Assembly (NCBI GenBank): GCA_020698575.1
Contig: CM036240.1
Span: 21,846,711 to 21,910,710 of the forward strand
DNA length: 64,000 bases
Source: Bostrychus sinensis
Lineage: Eukaryota > Chordata > Actinopteri > Gobiiformes > Eleotridae
Reading direction: 5' to 3'
Shown: piece after piece, positions 1-13,686 of the stretch
Layout: the number at the start of each line of letters is the position of its first letter
How positions within the stretch are numbered: the first letter of the stretch is position 1
Translations under genes and position numbers: made by a program
Notes under the pieces: generated by a model
What the model saw: the letters and a program-made list of their open reading frames with translations, nothing else
Databases searched by the model: none
Told to the model about the DNA's origin: nothing

Positions 1-2740
1 TAGATTATTTAGGCCTTTCTGTGTAAAGTATCAAGTCATTTATGCACCAACACTGCATGAAACAGATAACTTATCACTTGCCATGTGATTTTCCCTTTTC
101 TCATCAAATGTCAGCTTCTTCACTAATAATAACAAACTTCTTGAGAGAACGCTACTTGACAATCTGAAACTACACTATCTATTGGGACTATTGCAAAAAC
201 TCTCAGTGAACTGCCCTCACAACTTTGGTTAAATATGTAAACCACTGTGGGATTTCCTGTGTGGCTTGATTGTACACCAAACATTATGACTACCTGCTTA
301 TTACTGGTGATCATAACATTATGTGTTATGACAACCTACCTCATATGCAGCCCCCTACACTACAAAAGTCCATTTCTATAAAATATTCTTCACTCTGAGT
401 AATGGTAACACCTTCATGCCAATATGATTAATATGCATACATTATACACAGCTGAATTCCTTTTGACTATGTGATGATGATGATGATGATAAGGATGATG
501 AAATTGGCCGCACTGTCATAGCTGAGCAACACTGATTGGAGACTTTTATGCTCAAAATACAGTAACTAGTCCAAAGGCATCATCATCATCAGACATTTTC
601 TCAGTGCAGTCTCTATAACTGGTTACCATACTGCATTCTGTATATTGTATGTTTACCTTTGATGCAATTTGACACAGAGGTACAAGCCATTCTGGTTACA
701 TTAAGTCCTGTTTCAGTGGCCCAGACAGATTTACCTCAACCCTGGAGCTCAGCTTACTGCACCGATACTGGACAAACCCCATTGTCCTACAAACAAACAA
801 CCCTGTCACTGTTACCACGGGCTCCACTGGACAGGTGACCATCAGACGACACAGATGATTATTATTATGAAAACTGGCACATCAAAGGCATAACAAAGGA
901 AATGGTTTTTCTGAAGATTTGTGTAAAACCAAATGGTCTGTTTAATTAAAGCTGGTACAAATACTTTCTGGCTTTTTCTGTGTTTACTTTCTGGTTTGTT
1001 GGAGTTTCTCATGACTCATTTATAGGTCCCTGTTATTTTTTGTTCTGATAGATATGTATGTTCTGACATGTGGCTTGGAGGTGGAATGCATTTTCTTATA
1101 CATTGTGGCCACAACAGAATCTCTCTGGGTGGAGTCTGCATGTCCTCCATGTGCTACTGTGGGTTCTTTCTTGGTACCACAGTGTCATCTGATTTGGTGA
1201 CTCTAAATTGCCATTAGTGAATAAATATGAGAGTGAATGGTTTGTGTCTATGACTAACTGGCTGCAGGGTGTACCCCACCCATGGCTATAGGATAGGATG
1301 AATAATTTAATAAGATTACCTCTGTTTAGGTTGTATATTTCACTTTTCCATCTTATTTCTGTAAGGGGTGTGGTGGAGTTCCTCAACGCTCACATTTAGG
1401 TCCTCAGTCTCTCAGATAAATTGTAATGTTATGTGACTTATACCTTTCTACTGGACTACAGTACATGCTCTTGTGCATATTTTTTGTCATAATAAGATCT
1501 TGTTTATATTTTTTTTTTACCTAATCTTTTAAAAGTCATAGAAACTAAAACACATGTTGCCACAGTCAGATTTACACCACTGCTATAAATTGTGCTGTGT
1601 TGAGAGCATCTGGCAAAAACCAAGTTAGTAAAGGCAAGGTCATGTCTACAGCTGGCCACTGCTGATGACTGATATGTTTGTGGCCCCTGGGTCCAGTGTG
1701 TCCTCTGTATCCTGAGGACACATGCCAAATGTTCAGCCATATGTTAAATGTGTGAGTGAGGCATGTGCCAAGCAGTAAGTCAGGAAAAAAATCTGTTCGG
1801 TTCAGTGTAAATTAACACCTCCCTCGGCCTCCTGCCTTTCTGGACATCATAAAAACCATGGTGCATGTGGACTATTTGGCTCTGCTGCTCACTTGGCTGT
1901 TGCGTCACTTGCCGCCCACGTCCCATTACACGTCATGCACCTGTCTTGCTTATGAATAAGTGTTCAGGGGTTAGCAGAGTCCCGCATCATCATCGCATCA
2001 CTGTATTAACACAGGTCACTTCTGCATCACTGGAGTGCACTGTCATTTAGAGTCGAAAATGAAACAGTTTGTTCTCTTAGATAATGACCATCACTGCCAG
2101 GATTATTCATTCTTTGTTCAAATAAATCATTGCTCTTCACACAAACATCAACAACACACAGAGCAGTGATATTAAGTTTTTTTTTTTTTTTTTTTTTTTA
2201 CAAGAGCACAATTCATTATTAAGATGAAATATACTTAGTAGATGAATAATTATGCCTTTACAAAACTGAACAAACCAACATACAAGCTAGGAGTCTCAAA
2301 GCTGAAGCTGTATTTTTATTATGTTTTTATATTTCATTAATCCAGTAAAGGCAACTCTTAATAATCATTCAAATATATTTGCACAAATGCGCCAAGTTGT
2401 GAAGATTGCTTAATATTCTGCTAGAAGTGCTAAACAAAATTGTTACAAAAATGTTATAGCTTTTTTTTAAGTAGAAAGTAGTTGACAAAAGTACTGTGAC
2501 TACTACGACTTATAACCATAACTTGGGACAATGACTGATGCTCTGGTAGTATTGATACAACTACTATTATTGCAACTACTACTACTTTTAATTGTATTAC
2601 TAATAAGAATATGTTATGGAAATAAGTATGTTTTGGAAATGTAACTAGAAAGTATAAAAAGTACTGAAGTAAGTACGTTGTGACTTTGCACTTCTGAAGC
2701 CTTTGAAGACAAAACAAACAAAACTCCAAAGACCAAACAT
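1..2740. other. Intergenic, no gene recognised
   Basis: No coding pattern, splice-consistent exon or recognisable RNA gene was found. Open frames are short and contain no family motif. Low-complexity pieces include a GAT-triplet run near 473-492 and a poly-T run at about 2177-2199. It lies beyond the 3' end of sik1. Confidence 0.5.
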
Positions 2741-4477
2741 TTAGGAAGTGAAGTTTATTTAAATAAATAGCCACATAAATAAACAAACTTTCTCAGTTCA
2801 ACAGCTGTGTTTCCTTTTTATCTCAGTGACCTCTCCACACATACACACCTGCACACACACACACACATACACACGCAGACAGTGACATGCATATGGTCAC
2901 AGTAACACACAAACATGGAATACTTCTTATTGTAAAGTATAACAAAAGGATCATAGTGTTTGAAGTATGACATATTGTTTGAGAAAATTTGTAACACAAT
3001 TAAAGTGCTTTTGTTTACATAGCGAGTTATAAAAAGGTATCAAAAGGGCCTTCTGAATGAGTGGCTGCTTATGGGCTGATCATTTCTTCCTCAGAATTGC
3101 AGTCGTTTGTTCAGAGAAAGGCACAAGTGCTGGAAGTGAGTGTGATCAACTCCAAAACCAGAAATATAGACTTGCATGTGACTGATTAAAAAAACAACCA
3201 GCCAAACATTATATATCTGTAGATGTATAATTCAGCATCTGACACATTTTATATACTTGTCTACCTTTTTCTAGCCACTGTTCAAGCACAAAACGGTATT
3301 GCTATGTTGTGACTTTTTACCTTCATTTTTTCTTCTTTTTCTACAAAAGTACAAAATTAATACCACCACGATCTGGGTGGCATCAACTAGAAATGTTTCA
3401 ACACAAGTGGAGTTTGGTGGCAGCAAAAAAAATACTAGCACATGACTATGCTACATGTAAAACAGCTTTTAAAGTGAAGTACATCAGTAGTGTATATGTG
3501 ACAGCTGACCCATCTCTTGTGCTATTCATCTTTAGGTAAAACCAAAATGAATTCTCCTAGCTGAGTTTGAAATAAACAGCACTGTTAAACACTCTTAATA
3601 GCCATATTATTTGTTTTACATAACCAGTACCTCTTCTAGTCACAGATAGAAAAAAGAAAGAAAATAACCTCAGGCGTAACTTTGACCGTCTTATGTAGAT
3701 CCACACGGCTGTGTGAAATATTGCACTGCTCCCATTTTTGTTCTATCTTTTCCTGATCAATAGTTTTACTTTTAGCTTTTTCTTTTTTTTCTGATTTGTT
3801 ACCATTTTGCCTGAGGAGGTAGTAAATCTCTAAAAATGAACTACAGGTGTCCACATATGTAAGGTGCTACTAAGCTGAAAAGTGTACCTTGTTGTGCTTC
3901 TATCAGCCAGACTTCCATATTTCCTACAGTTATGGCTGATGAGACTGTAGCAGTCTGACCGCAGCTTGAGGTAAAAGCAGCATTTTGCGTAGCTAGCATC
4001 ACAGTTTCAATTTGACTCCTTCGGTGGGTGTTTGTAGGATTAGGGCAAGCTGTGTTCATACTGCTGCTAGTAATGTCTCTTCAGAAAGGCAAAACAACAA
4101 CATTTTGGTCTTTTGTCCAGTCTGGTAAAAAAACAACAAGAGCAAGGAGTGAGACACACTCTAAAATGTGTGTAAAAAAAAAAAGGAAGATGGAAGCTTC
4201 CTGTTTTTGGAGTAATGCAAAAAGAATAAGTTAGACACAAACAGTAGTTGTATGGGCTACTGTCCGCTCTCTCCAGTGTCAATGAGCAAATCTTCATTGA
4301 ATCTATTATTGCTTTTCTGATACAGGTTTAGCGTCTCCGTCAGAGTTTGGTTATTGCTTAGTCTTTAGCTTATAAAATATCACCACAACATGCAGGACCT
4401 CTTTGTACCTCACGTTGTCATCATCTTTTTGATCATCTTCATCACTTGTGGTTTCATAATCAGCAGACTTAGTTGTT
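2741..4477 (-). other. sik1: Probable sik1 3' untranslated region
   Basis: This follows the sik1 stop codon (4480-4478) on the minus strand. No other gene is visible here. The first clear minus-strand AATAAA I noticed downstream of the stop is the TTTATT on the plus strand near 2754, which would give a 3' UTR of about 1.7 kb. The end is inferred. An AC microsatellite lies just beyond it, near 2846-2872. Confidence 0.4.
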
Positions 4478-7400
4478 TTACTTCACCATGACACAACTGC
4501 TGAGCTGGGACTGTCCTGCCAAGCCCAGTTCTTGCATGTTGGGGTCTGCGTTTGAGGCAGCCCCCCACACAGCTGGCTTGGAGTGAATGGGAAAGGCGTG
4601 TGCCATAGTCGGGAAAGTTTGATGCTGATGCTGGAGGTGCAGGGGAGGGTGTGGCTGTTGGCTGATGTGCAGACGAGCCTCGAGAAGGTAAGCAGCAGAG
4701 GCCACGGGAGACAGAGAGGACGAATAGCAGGATGAGGAAGAGGAGCAGCTGGTGGGGCAGGACTCCAGAGCGGGCTGCCAGGGAGGGTGCTGCTGCTGCT
4801 GGAGGGCCACAGGCGCCGGCTGTGGCTGGCTCTGGAGGACAGAAGGGGCATCGAACAGGGAGGATGCAGTGAAGACGCTGGAAGGTGGAGGGGAAGGAGA
4901 CTGCTGCTGGGACATGTACAGCAAGGGATTCTGGGTAGGTCCGGGCTGAGCCGCTGGGACCTGAGAATGGGGCTGGTGCTGGATCTGGAGCAACCTAAAA
5001 ACAAAATATTCAAATGATTATGCTGTTGTTTTGCTGTTTAAGATGAAGATGTATGTAGTTTTGCAGATTTTTTTAAATAGTGAACTGCTTTTATAGCCAT
5101 CTGAGTGTTTGTGAGATAAAAAGGTTTTTATATTAGTGGGTGATTTTGTGGAAATGTATTATTTGCATGAAGTAAATAAGCTATGCTTTATTTCTAAAAC
5201 TAAAACTAAGAAGGTTTGGAAGAAAATGTCTCTGTGCTGTGTCTTAATTGTATGTTGGTCATTATTTAATTAATTTGCTTTCACTTTTATCCTAGAAACT
5301 ACAGGGCTGAGATGGCGTACATCTAAGACAATGAACTGTTTGCTGTGGGGCCATCCTATTTTTTATGCACTTAATCTATGTAAAAATCCTGTCCACCTGT
5401 GCCTTACCGCTGCTGATGGAGCACCTCCTCCAGCATGCTGCGGTGCTCGGACAGCGCTGGCCCCAGTGACCCACGGCTGCAGCGGTTACAGGAGGGCAGA
5501 GGAACGGCCTGCCTCGTCAGACCCTTGATCTTGTTTAATCCCAGAAGCCCTTTAGTGCGTGTGTTTTTCCTCAGCTGCTGACGGAAGGCTTTGAGGCCTG
5601 TGGGAAAGTGCAGGCAAAGTGTGAGATCCTTGTTTGATCCAACACTGGTGACGCAGGATCAGTGGACTTCAGTGGACTTTATGTACCTTGTGTAAGAGAG
5701 GTGTCTGAGGCCCGGCGTCCCTCCTGGAAGCTGGCAGGGAGGCCGCCCTGGGCCTGGGGTAGGAGGTGAGAGGAGAGAGCCAGAGGAGTACTAGTCTGCA
5801 GCAAGGCTCCACTTTCAGCTCCAGAGGCCAGAAGGGTGGACATGCCTCCTGCTGCAGCCTGGGATGTGGTGCAGGGGCTACAAGAGGACTTCAGACAGCT
5901 GTCAGAAGAAGCACCGTCTGAGGGGCTGACCACAATACCTGCACACAGCAGACAGAGAGAACATTAATCTCTGTACTTTTTTTACAGTTTCATTAAAAAC
6001 ATATACAGTACTTATACTCTGTGTGTTACTCACATGGGGGGTTGCATTGGTGAAAGCGAGTCGAAACCTCTGCCAATGTGTGTCTACGGGACGTGGTGGT
6101 GGGAGGGAGCAGGGGCCCGAGAGTTTGAGATGCCTCCTCTTCTTCAAGATCCCGGGGCCGAACCTCTTCACTGATGCTTGTCTCCAAAAGGCTGTTAGGT
6201 GAAATGGAGCGGTTCCACAGCAGTCGGTTCAAGCTGGCCTCTACCGGGAACACCACACGCTGCAACAGGACACCACACATGAACTGATTTATAAATATTT
6301 TAGTTGCAAGTGAGTAAATAGTAGTAAGTAGTTGTAAGTAGATCGGGTCCTACCATTAATGTATTATTACAATATATGGCCCAATAAAGCTACTAACGAT
6401 TTACTACTGAAATCTATATTTATAAAATAAGTTAAGTTGGTCATCTCTTTACCTGGAACAGTCCCCCTTGCTCACTCTCCATCTCAGGGTACAGGGGAGC
6501 ATTGGTTTTGGATGGGGCAGAATATGCAGCAGTCCTGAAGCTGTCAGTGCTCTCCATGATCACCTGAAAGATATAGGAAATTTCTTTAGTCATTTTAAAC
6601 ATCATAAAAAAGCGTTAGATGGCCTTAGATATATAGAGAAGGTGGGGTCCTCACCTCTGGGCTGGAGGAGTCGGATATGCTCCTGGGTCTCTGGCTCCAG
6701 GTTCCACACTGACGGCTCAGCTGCTGGTTCCGGTGCTCTCTCACTCTTTCCAACAGCAGGTAATAGATGGCGGAGAAATGGTTGTAACTGCTGCTCTGGA
6801 GAGACTGTGAACAAAAAAGGTTGGTTTAGGATCTAAGTCTTTGTATCCTCTATTTCTTATTTCAGCCATTGATAAAATAGAAACGCAGTGATGTGCAAAA
6901 GTTTGTCAAGCGTAAAAAAGAACACTTCTATTTTTTTAAATTTGTAATTATTTTCTTAAAATCTGCCTCTGATTTGCACAGTAGTGTATTTGAATGTATC
7001 AAATGTCTCACCTCTATGGTCCTCTGGCGGTCAATGCCCAGTGTATTCATAATATTTAGTACAGGTTCACTATAGTCGCCCAGGTTTGAGTTGTACTCTG
7101 TCAGGGAATGGCTGAGGGTCTGGTGAGCAGCGGTGGGGTCTGCCAGCATCCATCGGTGCTGTTTGATCTGGGCCACAGTAATCCTCTTGGCAGGGTCGAC
7201 TACCAGCATCTTCCGGATTAGGTTTTCACAGTCCTGGGACATGAAGAAAGGAATCCTGAAGCGTCCCTCAGTTACTCTCTGTCGCAGGGCAGGCAGACTG
7301 GGACCATCGAATGGGAGAGAGCCGCAGACGAGAATGTACAGGACCACACCAAGGCTCTGTTTAAAAACAAAACAAAAAAAAAAAACAATAATTAGCAACA

Positions 7401-10400
7401 CTTCACATTTCAAAAATATGATCTATTTTACAATTAATAACCTTACCCAGATATCTAGTCCGGGACCCTCATATTCCTTTCCTTCAAATACTTCTGGAGC
7501 AGCATAAGGCGGGCTGCCACACCACGTCGACAGCGGCTCCCCTGCATTGTAAAAATTTCCAAATCCAAAGTCTACAGAAAACAGGAAGAGAAACACAGAC
7601 ACTAAATTTACATGTTTGTTTTATATGTAAACAGCTCTGGGTGTTTTGTCATTCACTTAACCAAGAATATGAAAAGCTAATGTCCATTGCACAAACAACT
7701 ACATCTACATGAGACACTGGAACTTTTATTTATGCAGTGATAGTTGTTGCTCCTATAAAATCAAAATGTATTTGTAATAACTAGTAAATATAGATTTATT
7801 ACAGTTTTCACAATTGTTTATCAGTTCCCAGTGTAAAAAATGAAATTCCTCTGAAAGAACATACCAGCTAGTTTGATGTTCATGTTGGCATCCAGCAGTA
7901 AGTTTTCAGTTTTAAGGTCCCGATGAACAATGTGGTGTCGATGACAGTAGTCCACGGCTGTGAGGATCTGCCAAAACTTTTTGCGCGCTTCATCTTCACT
8001 CAAACGGCCATTTGAGGTCAGGTGGTCTGGAGGAACAAAGCACTATTGATTACATCTGAGGCAGTTATCTTTTAGCTGTTTATCACTAGGTTACACAACT
8101 TACCAAACATCTCTCCATTCTTTGCGTACTCTGTAACTATGTACAGCATGTCTTTGGTCTCCATGACCTAAGGGAAAAAGAAAAGAGATTGTTTAAGCAA
8201 CGGGGTCACTGTGAGTTTTCATAAAAGCTGTCTGTTGGTGAGGCTGCTTCAGGCTTTGAAATATTACTTCACCACAAAAATGCCCTTTTTAAATTTTCCA
8301 TAAACTTTGTCTAAACAAACACAATCATCCACATTCAGCTTTACATGAAATGTTTCATAAGAAGCTTGTCTGGTGTGGGACTTCTTGAATACTTGTACTT
8401 GGTATAGTCAGATATGAATCTTGGTTTAATGATATAAGACTCTGTGAGACATTGATCTAACTGTTAAAGCTTTTCTTAAAGTGGATTCAATAAATTAAGT
8501 TTTCAATTATCAAGCTGCCTCTATCTGGTTATTTCCAAAAACAGTGCGTCAGGTTCTCTCCAGCAGTTCACATGGGCACTGGCTCACAGCCTTTATTGGC
8601 CACAGCCTTATCTACAACAGAACAACACAATCCCCAGTCCTCCCCTGAAGCTCTGTTTCCTCAGAGGAGTCCTATGGGACACAAAGGTTGCAACAAAAAG
8701 TAATTTTAGTCGATGACAAAAGCCCATCTAAAAATGCTGCTGGCCAGCTCTGAATTAAATGTCACTAAATTTCCAATGAATGGTATACATTAGTTCTTTT
8801 CAGTCTGTGAGTAAGAATTATTTAATCCACAGATGCTTCAAAGCAGACAGTAGTCTCTATCTGCGAGATAGGGCAGCTCTCTGAGGCTCGGTCACCTTGA
8901 GGTGTAACTGACGTCATGGCTTTGAAGAACTGACAAAAAAAAGCACGTCAAGGACTCTCAAGCTCTCCACTGTGAATAACCCCTCAAATACATATTTTTA
9001 ACTTTATTCAATAATTGCACATGTAGTTTACATGGACATTAGTTTAAACGCAATGGGGGGTTGCAATATCACCTAAAATGCATACATTTCTAATTGTCCA
9101 AAAACCAGAAGCTATACTTGGAATGACCTTTGTGTAGCAAAGGGGTTGGAGAAATAAGATTTGTACAGTGTGTGGGTGGCACAGGGTCATAGACAGACTG
9201 AGACAAAAGGAAACACACACTATTTTCTCATGGGGCCTTTGAGGAAATGAACACAGTGACTCAAAACAAGACTGGCCATAAAAAGTGAACATACGTAAAA
9301 GGGACGTAAGATTTGGATCACATGATGATCTCATGCTGCCCTGACTGTTCTCTGAAACTGAAAGGAGCTGGATCATTTCTATTATTACACAAGCCACTGC
9401 ACAACAATTAGATTAGAAATCAAACATTGTCTGAAATAAGACTCAACAGTGTGGTCAAAATGTATCTGCAAAAAAGCACTGTGCAGGCCAGGTGATATGG
9501 AAAACTAGCAAAACAAAACCAAGGGGCAAACCTGAAGCAAAACAGTCAGGAGTACAGGGCTTTTGTGTTGTTTGTGTGAGAGAGTGTCTATTGGTAGACG
9601 TGTGCCACAGCACAGCAAGGCCAGCTGAGGAGAAAAAGCGGATTCTCTAAGTCTTTAAATTTGATTAGCAGTAAAGCAGTGCTTTGTGGGGTAGCCTTCA
9701 CGTGATGTACAAACACATTGCACTTGGGCCGAGTCTTAATAAGGATTAATGTTGAGAGCTACAGTATGTGCTCTCCCGCTTCTTCAATGCTTCCAATATC
9801 TCTGCAGTTGCAACCTTTACACAAATGAAAACTATGTTAGAAATGCACTGATACTGGCAGTGACTGGTACTGCGATTATTCACTCTGACTAACTCTGATA
9901 CACAGAGTGAGGTCAAAAGGGTTGCACTAATGCTGCTGTTCTGTACTTATCATTCAGTGTGCTCTAAGACTCAGCAGTCCACCACAAGCCCAACAAACCA
10001 CTTGGACAACAAACAAGGCTTATTTTTCTGCACACTTTATGGCACTGCTAGAACCACAGACAATCCAACTGTAAATGTCAGTGACATTTAGGCTCCTTTT
10101 GCAAATGTATTGCATGCTCTGAAACACTGAGCATGAAGCAACCTGTTAAGGCTCGAATGACTACTACCTCTTTTTGCATGAACACACTCACAAAGGCAGC
10201 ACACAACTGTAACTCTGCACTCACCTGGTAGAGTTTGATGATATGGGGGTGGTTTAGCAGCTTCATGATCTGCACCTCCCTGTAAATTTTCTCCAGGTTG
10301 GATGGATTCAGCCTAGTCTTATCGATTATCTTTATAGCCACCTGGAAAATCACACACATATGCATATGAAATAATTTTGATCAAAATGCATAATCTCAAA

Positions 10401-10594
10401 CATTACATTTTTTATGAACATTGTTTACAGTATTTGCTGACCTGTGTTTTGGTGACTTTATGCTTGGCCAGCTTCACCACTGCAAAGTTTCCTTTTCCCA
10501 GGGTGCGGATGATTTCGTAGAAGCCGACCTGCAGTGGGCGTCCCTGGGCAGGGCTGGACTGAGCCCCGCGGCTGCTTTCTGACATGATTACCAT
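4478..10594 (-). CDS. sik1: Salt-inducible kinase 1 (SIK1), 12 coding exons, 803 aa
   Basis: AMPK-related Ser/Thr kinase. In the known family, LKB1 activates it and it phosphorylates CRTC coactivators and class IIa HDACs, restraining CREB and MEF2 transcription. Coding exons: 10594-10442, 10341-10225, 8167-8104, 8026-7865, 7571-7447, 7356-7012, 6804-6655, 6563-6453, 6259-6034, 5938-5687, 5597-5408, 4994-4478. All joins are GT-AG and in phase (2412 nt). Visible motifs are the Gly loop GKGNFAVV (34-41), Lys55 in VAIK, HRD (146-148), DFG (166-168) and an LKB1-type T-loop with LSTWCGSPPYAAPE (Thr181). A UBA-like segment lies near 295-343. PKA/14-3-3 sites are RRHT (Thr470) and RRAS (Ser562). A Gln/Pro/Ser-rich tail ends CVMVK. 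The start MVIMSE matches SIK1 rather than SIK2/3. Human SIK1 has 783 aa. Confidence 0.96.
8909..8916. promoter_or_regulatory. Consensus CRE palindrome in sik1 intron
   Basis: The 8-bp palindrome TGACGTCA, a full CREB/ATF site, lies in the 2-kb intron between the kinase-domain exons at 10225 and 8167. SIK1 is a known cAMP/CREB-induced gene, so an intronic CRE is plausible, but function is not shown by sequence alone. Confidence 0.4.
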
Positions 10595-11700
10595 GGTGCA
10601 CCAACTGCACGAGTGTGGATGAATTAAGGCTACAACCTGCAAACACAGGGGAGGCAGTTCCTTATATTTGTTTGTGGTATTTCTGGCTTGTAATAATATA
10701 TAATATGATGATATATTGAGTTTTAAATACCTTCTAATGTTCTAAACAAACATGAGATTAGAATGTATCGGCTAAATAGAATATTTTAATAGTACATTGT
10801 TTTATGTTGTGTTTTATGTTTAATTTTGGATCAAGTCATATTAATATATTTTGTAGTATTAAAATCATGATAAATAAATACAACTTATTTTTTTTTATTA
10901 ATTAATTTGTTAGGCTAATTAATTAAAGTTGTTTAATTAGGCAGGGTTCTGGAGCTAGAGCTAAAAGAGCTACTGAAGTTAGGTAGGTCAATAGTTATAA
11001 GTTCTATGGCAGACTAGAATCATTTAATACCATAGTAGAAGATTAATTTAGTAGACAACACAGTACACATTTTAGGAGACATAACGTAAGGCTATTGACA
11101 TTTCAGTTCAAAGATAGCCCACAATGATTTGACAACATCTTAACTTTCTAAAAGGTAAATTTTAAATAAGCCTTAAGGACTGAAAGTATCCTGGAATAAG
11201 GGTTAACATAATTATAAAAGTTGTGTCCTACCTCAAAAAGACATAAACCGCCGTCTCTCGCAATTCAGACAGCTCCCAGAAGAAGCGTCAACCATTCCAC
11301 ATCAGAGCGACCTGACAAACGGAGAGCAGTAACTTTCCCTCCGCTGTTCGCCCGCCGAGGCCTGGGTGAATGTTGTGTTCGCTGTCCGGCGGAATGCAAA
11401 GCTCACAGGGGACTCCTCCTCCGCCTCCTTCCTCTTCCTCCGCCACAACAAACTGATACCGCCTCATGAACGTCACACTGGCGTCAGAGCCCAGCGAAGG
11501 GCGCGCGGCTAGACCGGACCCGAGCGCACGGCTGGGGTTGCCATGCAACCGCGCGGCTCGGGTGCGCGGTGACGTGTGTGCTGATGGAGCGGTTGCCTGG
11601 AGATGGGAGTGGTGACGTCGGTGGTAAAGATGTCTCACCACGTGATATTTCCCCTCACCGGCTCGGGGCTGCTCTGCCTCAGTCCACGAGCCGAGAGCCG
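10595..11700 (-). promoter_or_regulatory. sik1: sik1 5' leader and CpG-rich promoter
   Basis: The start-codon exon appears to begin at 10636 after an acceptor (TTTGCAG). A donor (GAG/GTAGGA) at 11232 ends a non-coding first exon. Sequence from about 11330 to 11700 is rich in G+C and CpG, unlike the AT-rich flanks, as expected of a vertebrate promoter. No TATA box was noticed at a fixed distance, so the transcription start is not placed. An E-box CACGTG lies at 11639-11644 and an imperfect inverted repeat, GTTGCC-A-TGCAAC (RFX-like), at 11537-11549. Confidence 0.6.
11471..11620. promoter_or_regulatory. Cluster of CRE-like sites in the sik1 promoter
   Basis: Four TGACG/CGTCA half-sites fall within 150 bp: CGTCA at 11471 and 11482, TGACGTGT at 11570-11577 and TGACGTCG at 11613-11620. 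Mammalian SIK1 is a CREB target whose product then inhibits the CREB coactivators, so the cluster fits the known negative-feedback loop. Occupancy is inferred. Confidence 0.5.
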
Positions 11701-13299
11701 CGCAGCTACAGGAAAAAGGTGACAAGAAGTTTTCCTTGAAAAAGATAAATGCTCCTCTTCTGTGACTAAGTTAAACTTACAGGAAGTTGAAGAGAGGCTT
11801 TGTGGGACAGATCTGAGTGTTCTGATGTTGACCTCGTGTTTCAGGTGAATCCGCGGGGAGGGCAGCAGACAAAGGCTGAACAGGCGGAGAAGGGAAGGGA
11901 GGAGGGTGAGTTTAGTTTCACAAAGAACAAGGAAGAAAGTTTTATGAGAACCGAAACACGGGTCAAATAACGCGCACATAAATATTTACAGTATGTTTCC
12001 TCATTAAAATGACTGAACTGAGGGCTGTTTATATTCTGCTGGTAATCAACTACAGACCTAACGTAGACAAAGACTAATGACCAGTGGTTAAAGTTTAAAA
12101 ACAGACACCTAGTTTGCAACTATATCAAAGAGCATACAATTTACATTTAGCAGATCAATAATTAACACAGGGTTATTACAAACAGCTCTGTTGCTGCATT
12201 ATAAACCTTTACTTAAACTAGTGTTTGTCAGAAGGCTACTGTTTGCATCATAAACCAAACATCCCAATCAATTATAGTAAGTTGTTGTTCCTGAAAGACC
12301 CACCTATGCAGGTGCTTTTTCAGGTGTTTTGTGTGGGTTTGTTACTCCCCTTTCCTTCAGAGGTGTCACAGCCAATCAGTATAAGGAGAAAAATACAGTT
12401 GATCACAAGTCTGATATTAGTGCACACAGGTGGTATCAGCAGGCTTCAAAGCGTGGGTTAATGGGTCTGCCTCTGATGGGGTGGGGAGCGCTACAAAAAA
12501 TAAACCAGAACTAACATGAAAGGCTTGTTTCTGATCTCATAAGTGGTTCGGGAAAAAAGGAGGTGGAACGATAAAGACAATTTTAGGGAAAAGTCCAAAT
12601 TTAAATTAAAAATGCAACCATTGCTCAGCTGTTCATGTAACGGAAATGTGGCATCATGATATAGTTCTTTTTAACATTTACTTTCAAACTTTTTATGCAT
12701 ATACAAGTGACTGTAGTTTTGAAAACTCTTACAATGCTATGCTACACTTAAATGATTACAGTGCACATTAAGTCCAGTGAGATTACTTTGTATGGTGATT
12801 TTGGTCAGTTACATAAGCTACTATAGTCAGACAGTATACAAACAGAATAAATAAATAAATAAATATTATGTAACATGCATCCCATTGTCTAGGGCTCTCT
12901 CTAAAATCTTAACAAATGCACACTTTATGCAGATGTCCCTAAAAGGTCATGCAATATTATGACGCACTTGCAACGAACCACACAGTCCACTCTCTGTTTT
13001 CATAAGCAAATGCATTTACCTGGCGCACGGGCCCATCTAAATACAAGTACGCTACAAACATACATAACATGGTGGTGATCCGGTTATGCAATCTGTCTGG
13101 GACAATGGATCATTGTCACCTGCATCACAAAGCATAATGTATGTAATATTTTATTGTGACTATAGTTACAGAGAAAAATAAAGAAAGGAAATAGAGAGAG
13201 TGTATAGATTTTTTAAATGTGTTTTTCTACACATAAATGTTAAACCAAATTCCTTCCTGAGAATGATTTTCCAATATAAAATGTGTTGCAGAAGCATGA
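11701..13299. other. Intergenic, no gene recognised
   Basis: AT-rich sequence upstream of sik1 without exon-like structure. It holds a short AAAT tetranucleotide run near 12846-12866. Confidence 0.5.
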
Positions 13300-13600
13300 A
13301 ACAGGACTGAAAATCAAGTTCAAAAATGCTGCACAGTATAAAATGTAAATAAAAGCTAAAACATCATTCTCATTATTTGTAAAATCTCAGAAAGCTGCAT
13401 TTTATTCAGAATAAAACATAGGCATTTTAACATTTTATGAACTATAATAGCAACACATCTCAAAAAAGTCAGGACAGGGCAACAAAGGGTGTAAAAGAAA
13501 TCTGAGAAAAACTCAGTGAGCATCTTGTTGCTACTAATTAAGTTAAATGGCACCAGGTCAATAAAAGGAGCATTTTGAAAGGCAGTTTACTGTTGGATGA
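13300..13600. repeat. Possible decayed DNA-transposon fragment
   Basis: The stretch around 13448-13500 (CAACACATCTCAAAAAAGTC, then a GGACAGGGCAACAAAG-like run) resembles a repeat common in fish genomes that reads about GTTGGGACAGGGCAACAAA. A similar, more decayed stretch occurs near 28390-28430. No terminal repeats were identified, so the family is left open. Confidence 0.3.
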
Positions 13601-13686
13601 ATTCAGTGCTCATAATGTTTTTGGCCTCCAGTGGCACTCCATTAAAAACAGGCATTGTAGCTTTTGTAATATGTGGGGCAAATGAT

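Noticed and set aside
4483..5013. Second long minus-strand frame over the last sik1 exon
   Set aside because: It is a shifted-frame shadow of the Gln/Pro/Ser-rich sik1 C terminus, and the splice phase selects the other frame.
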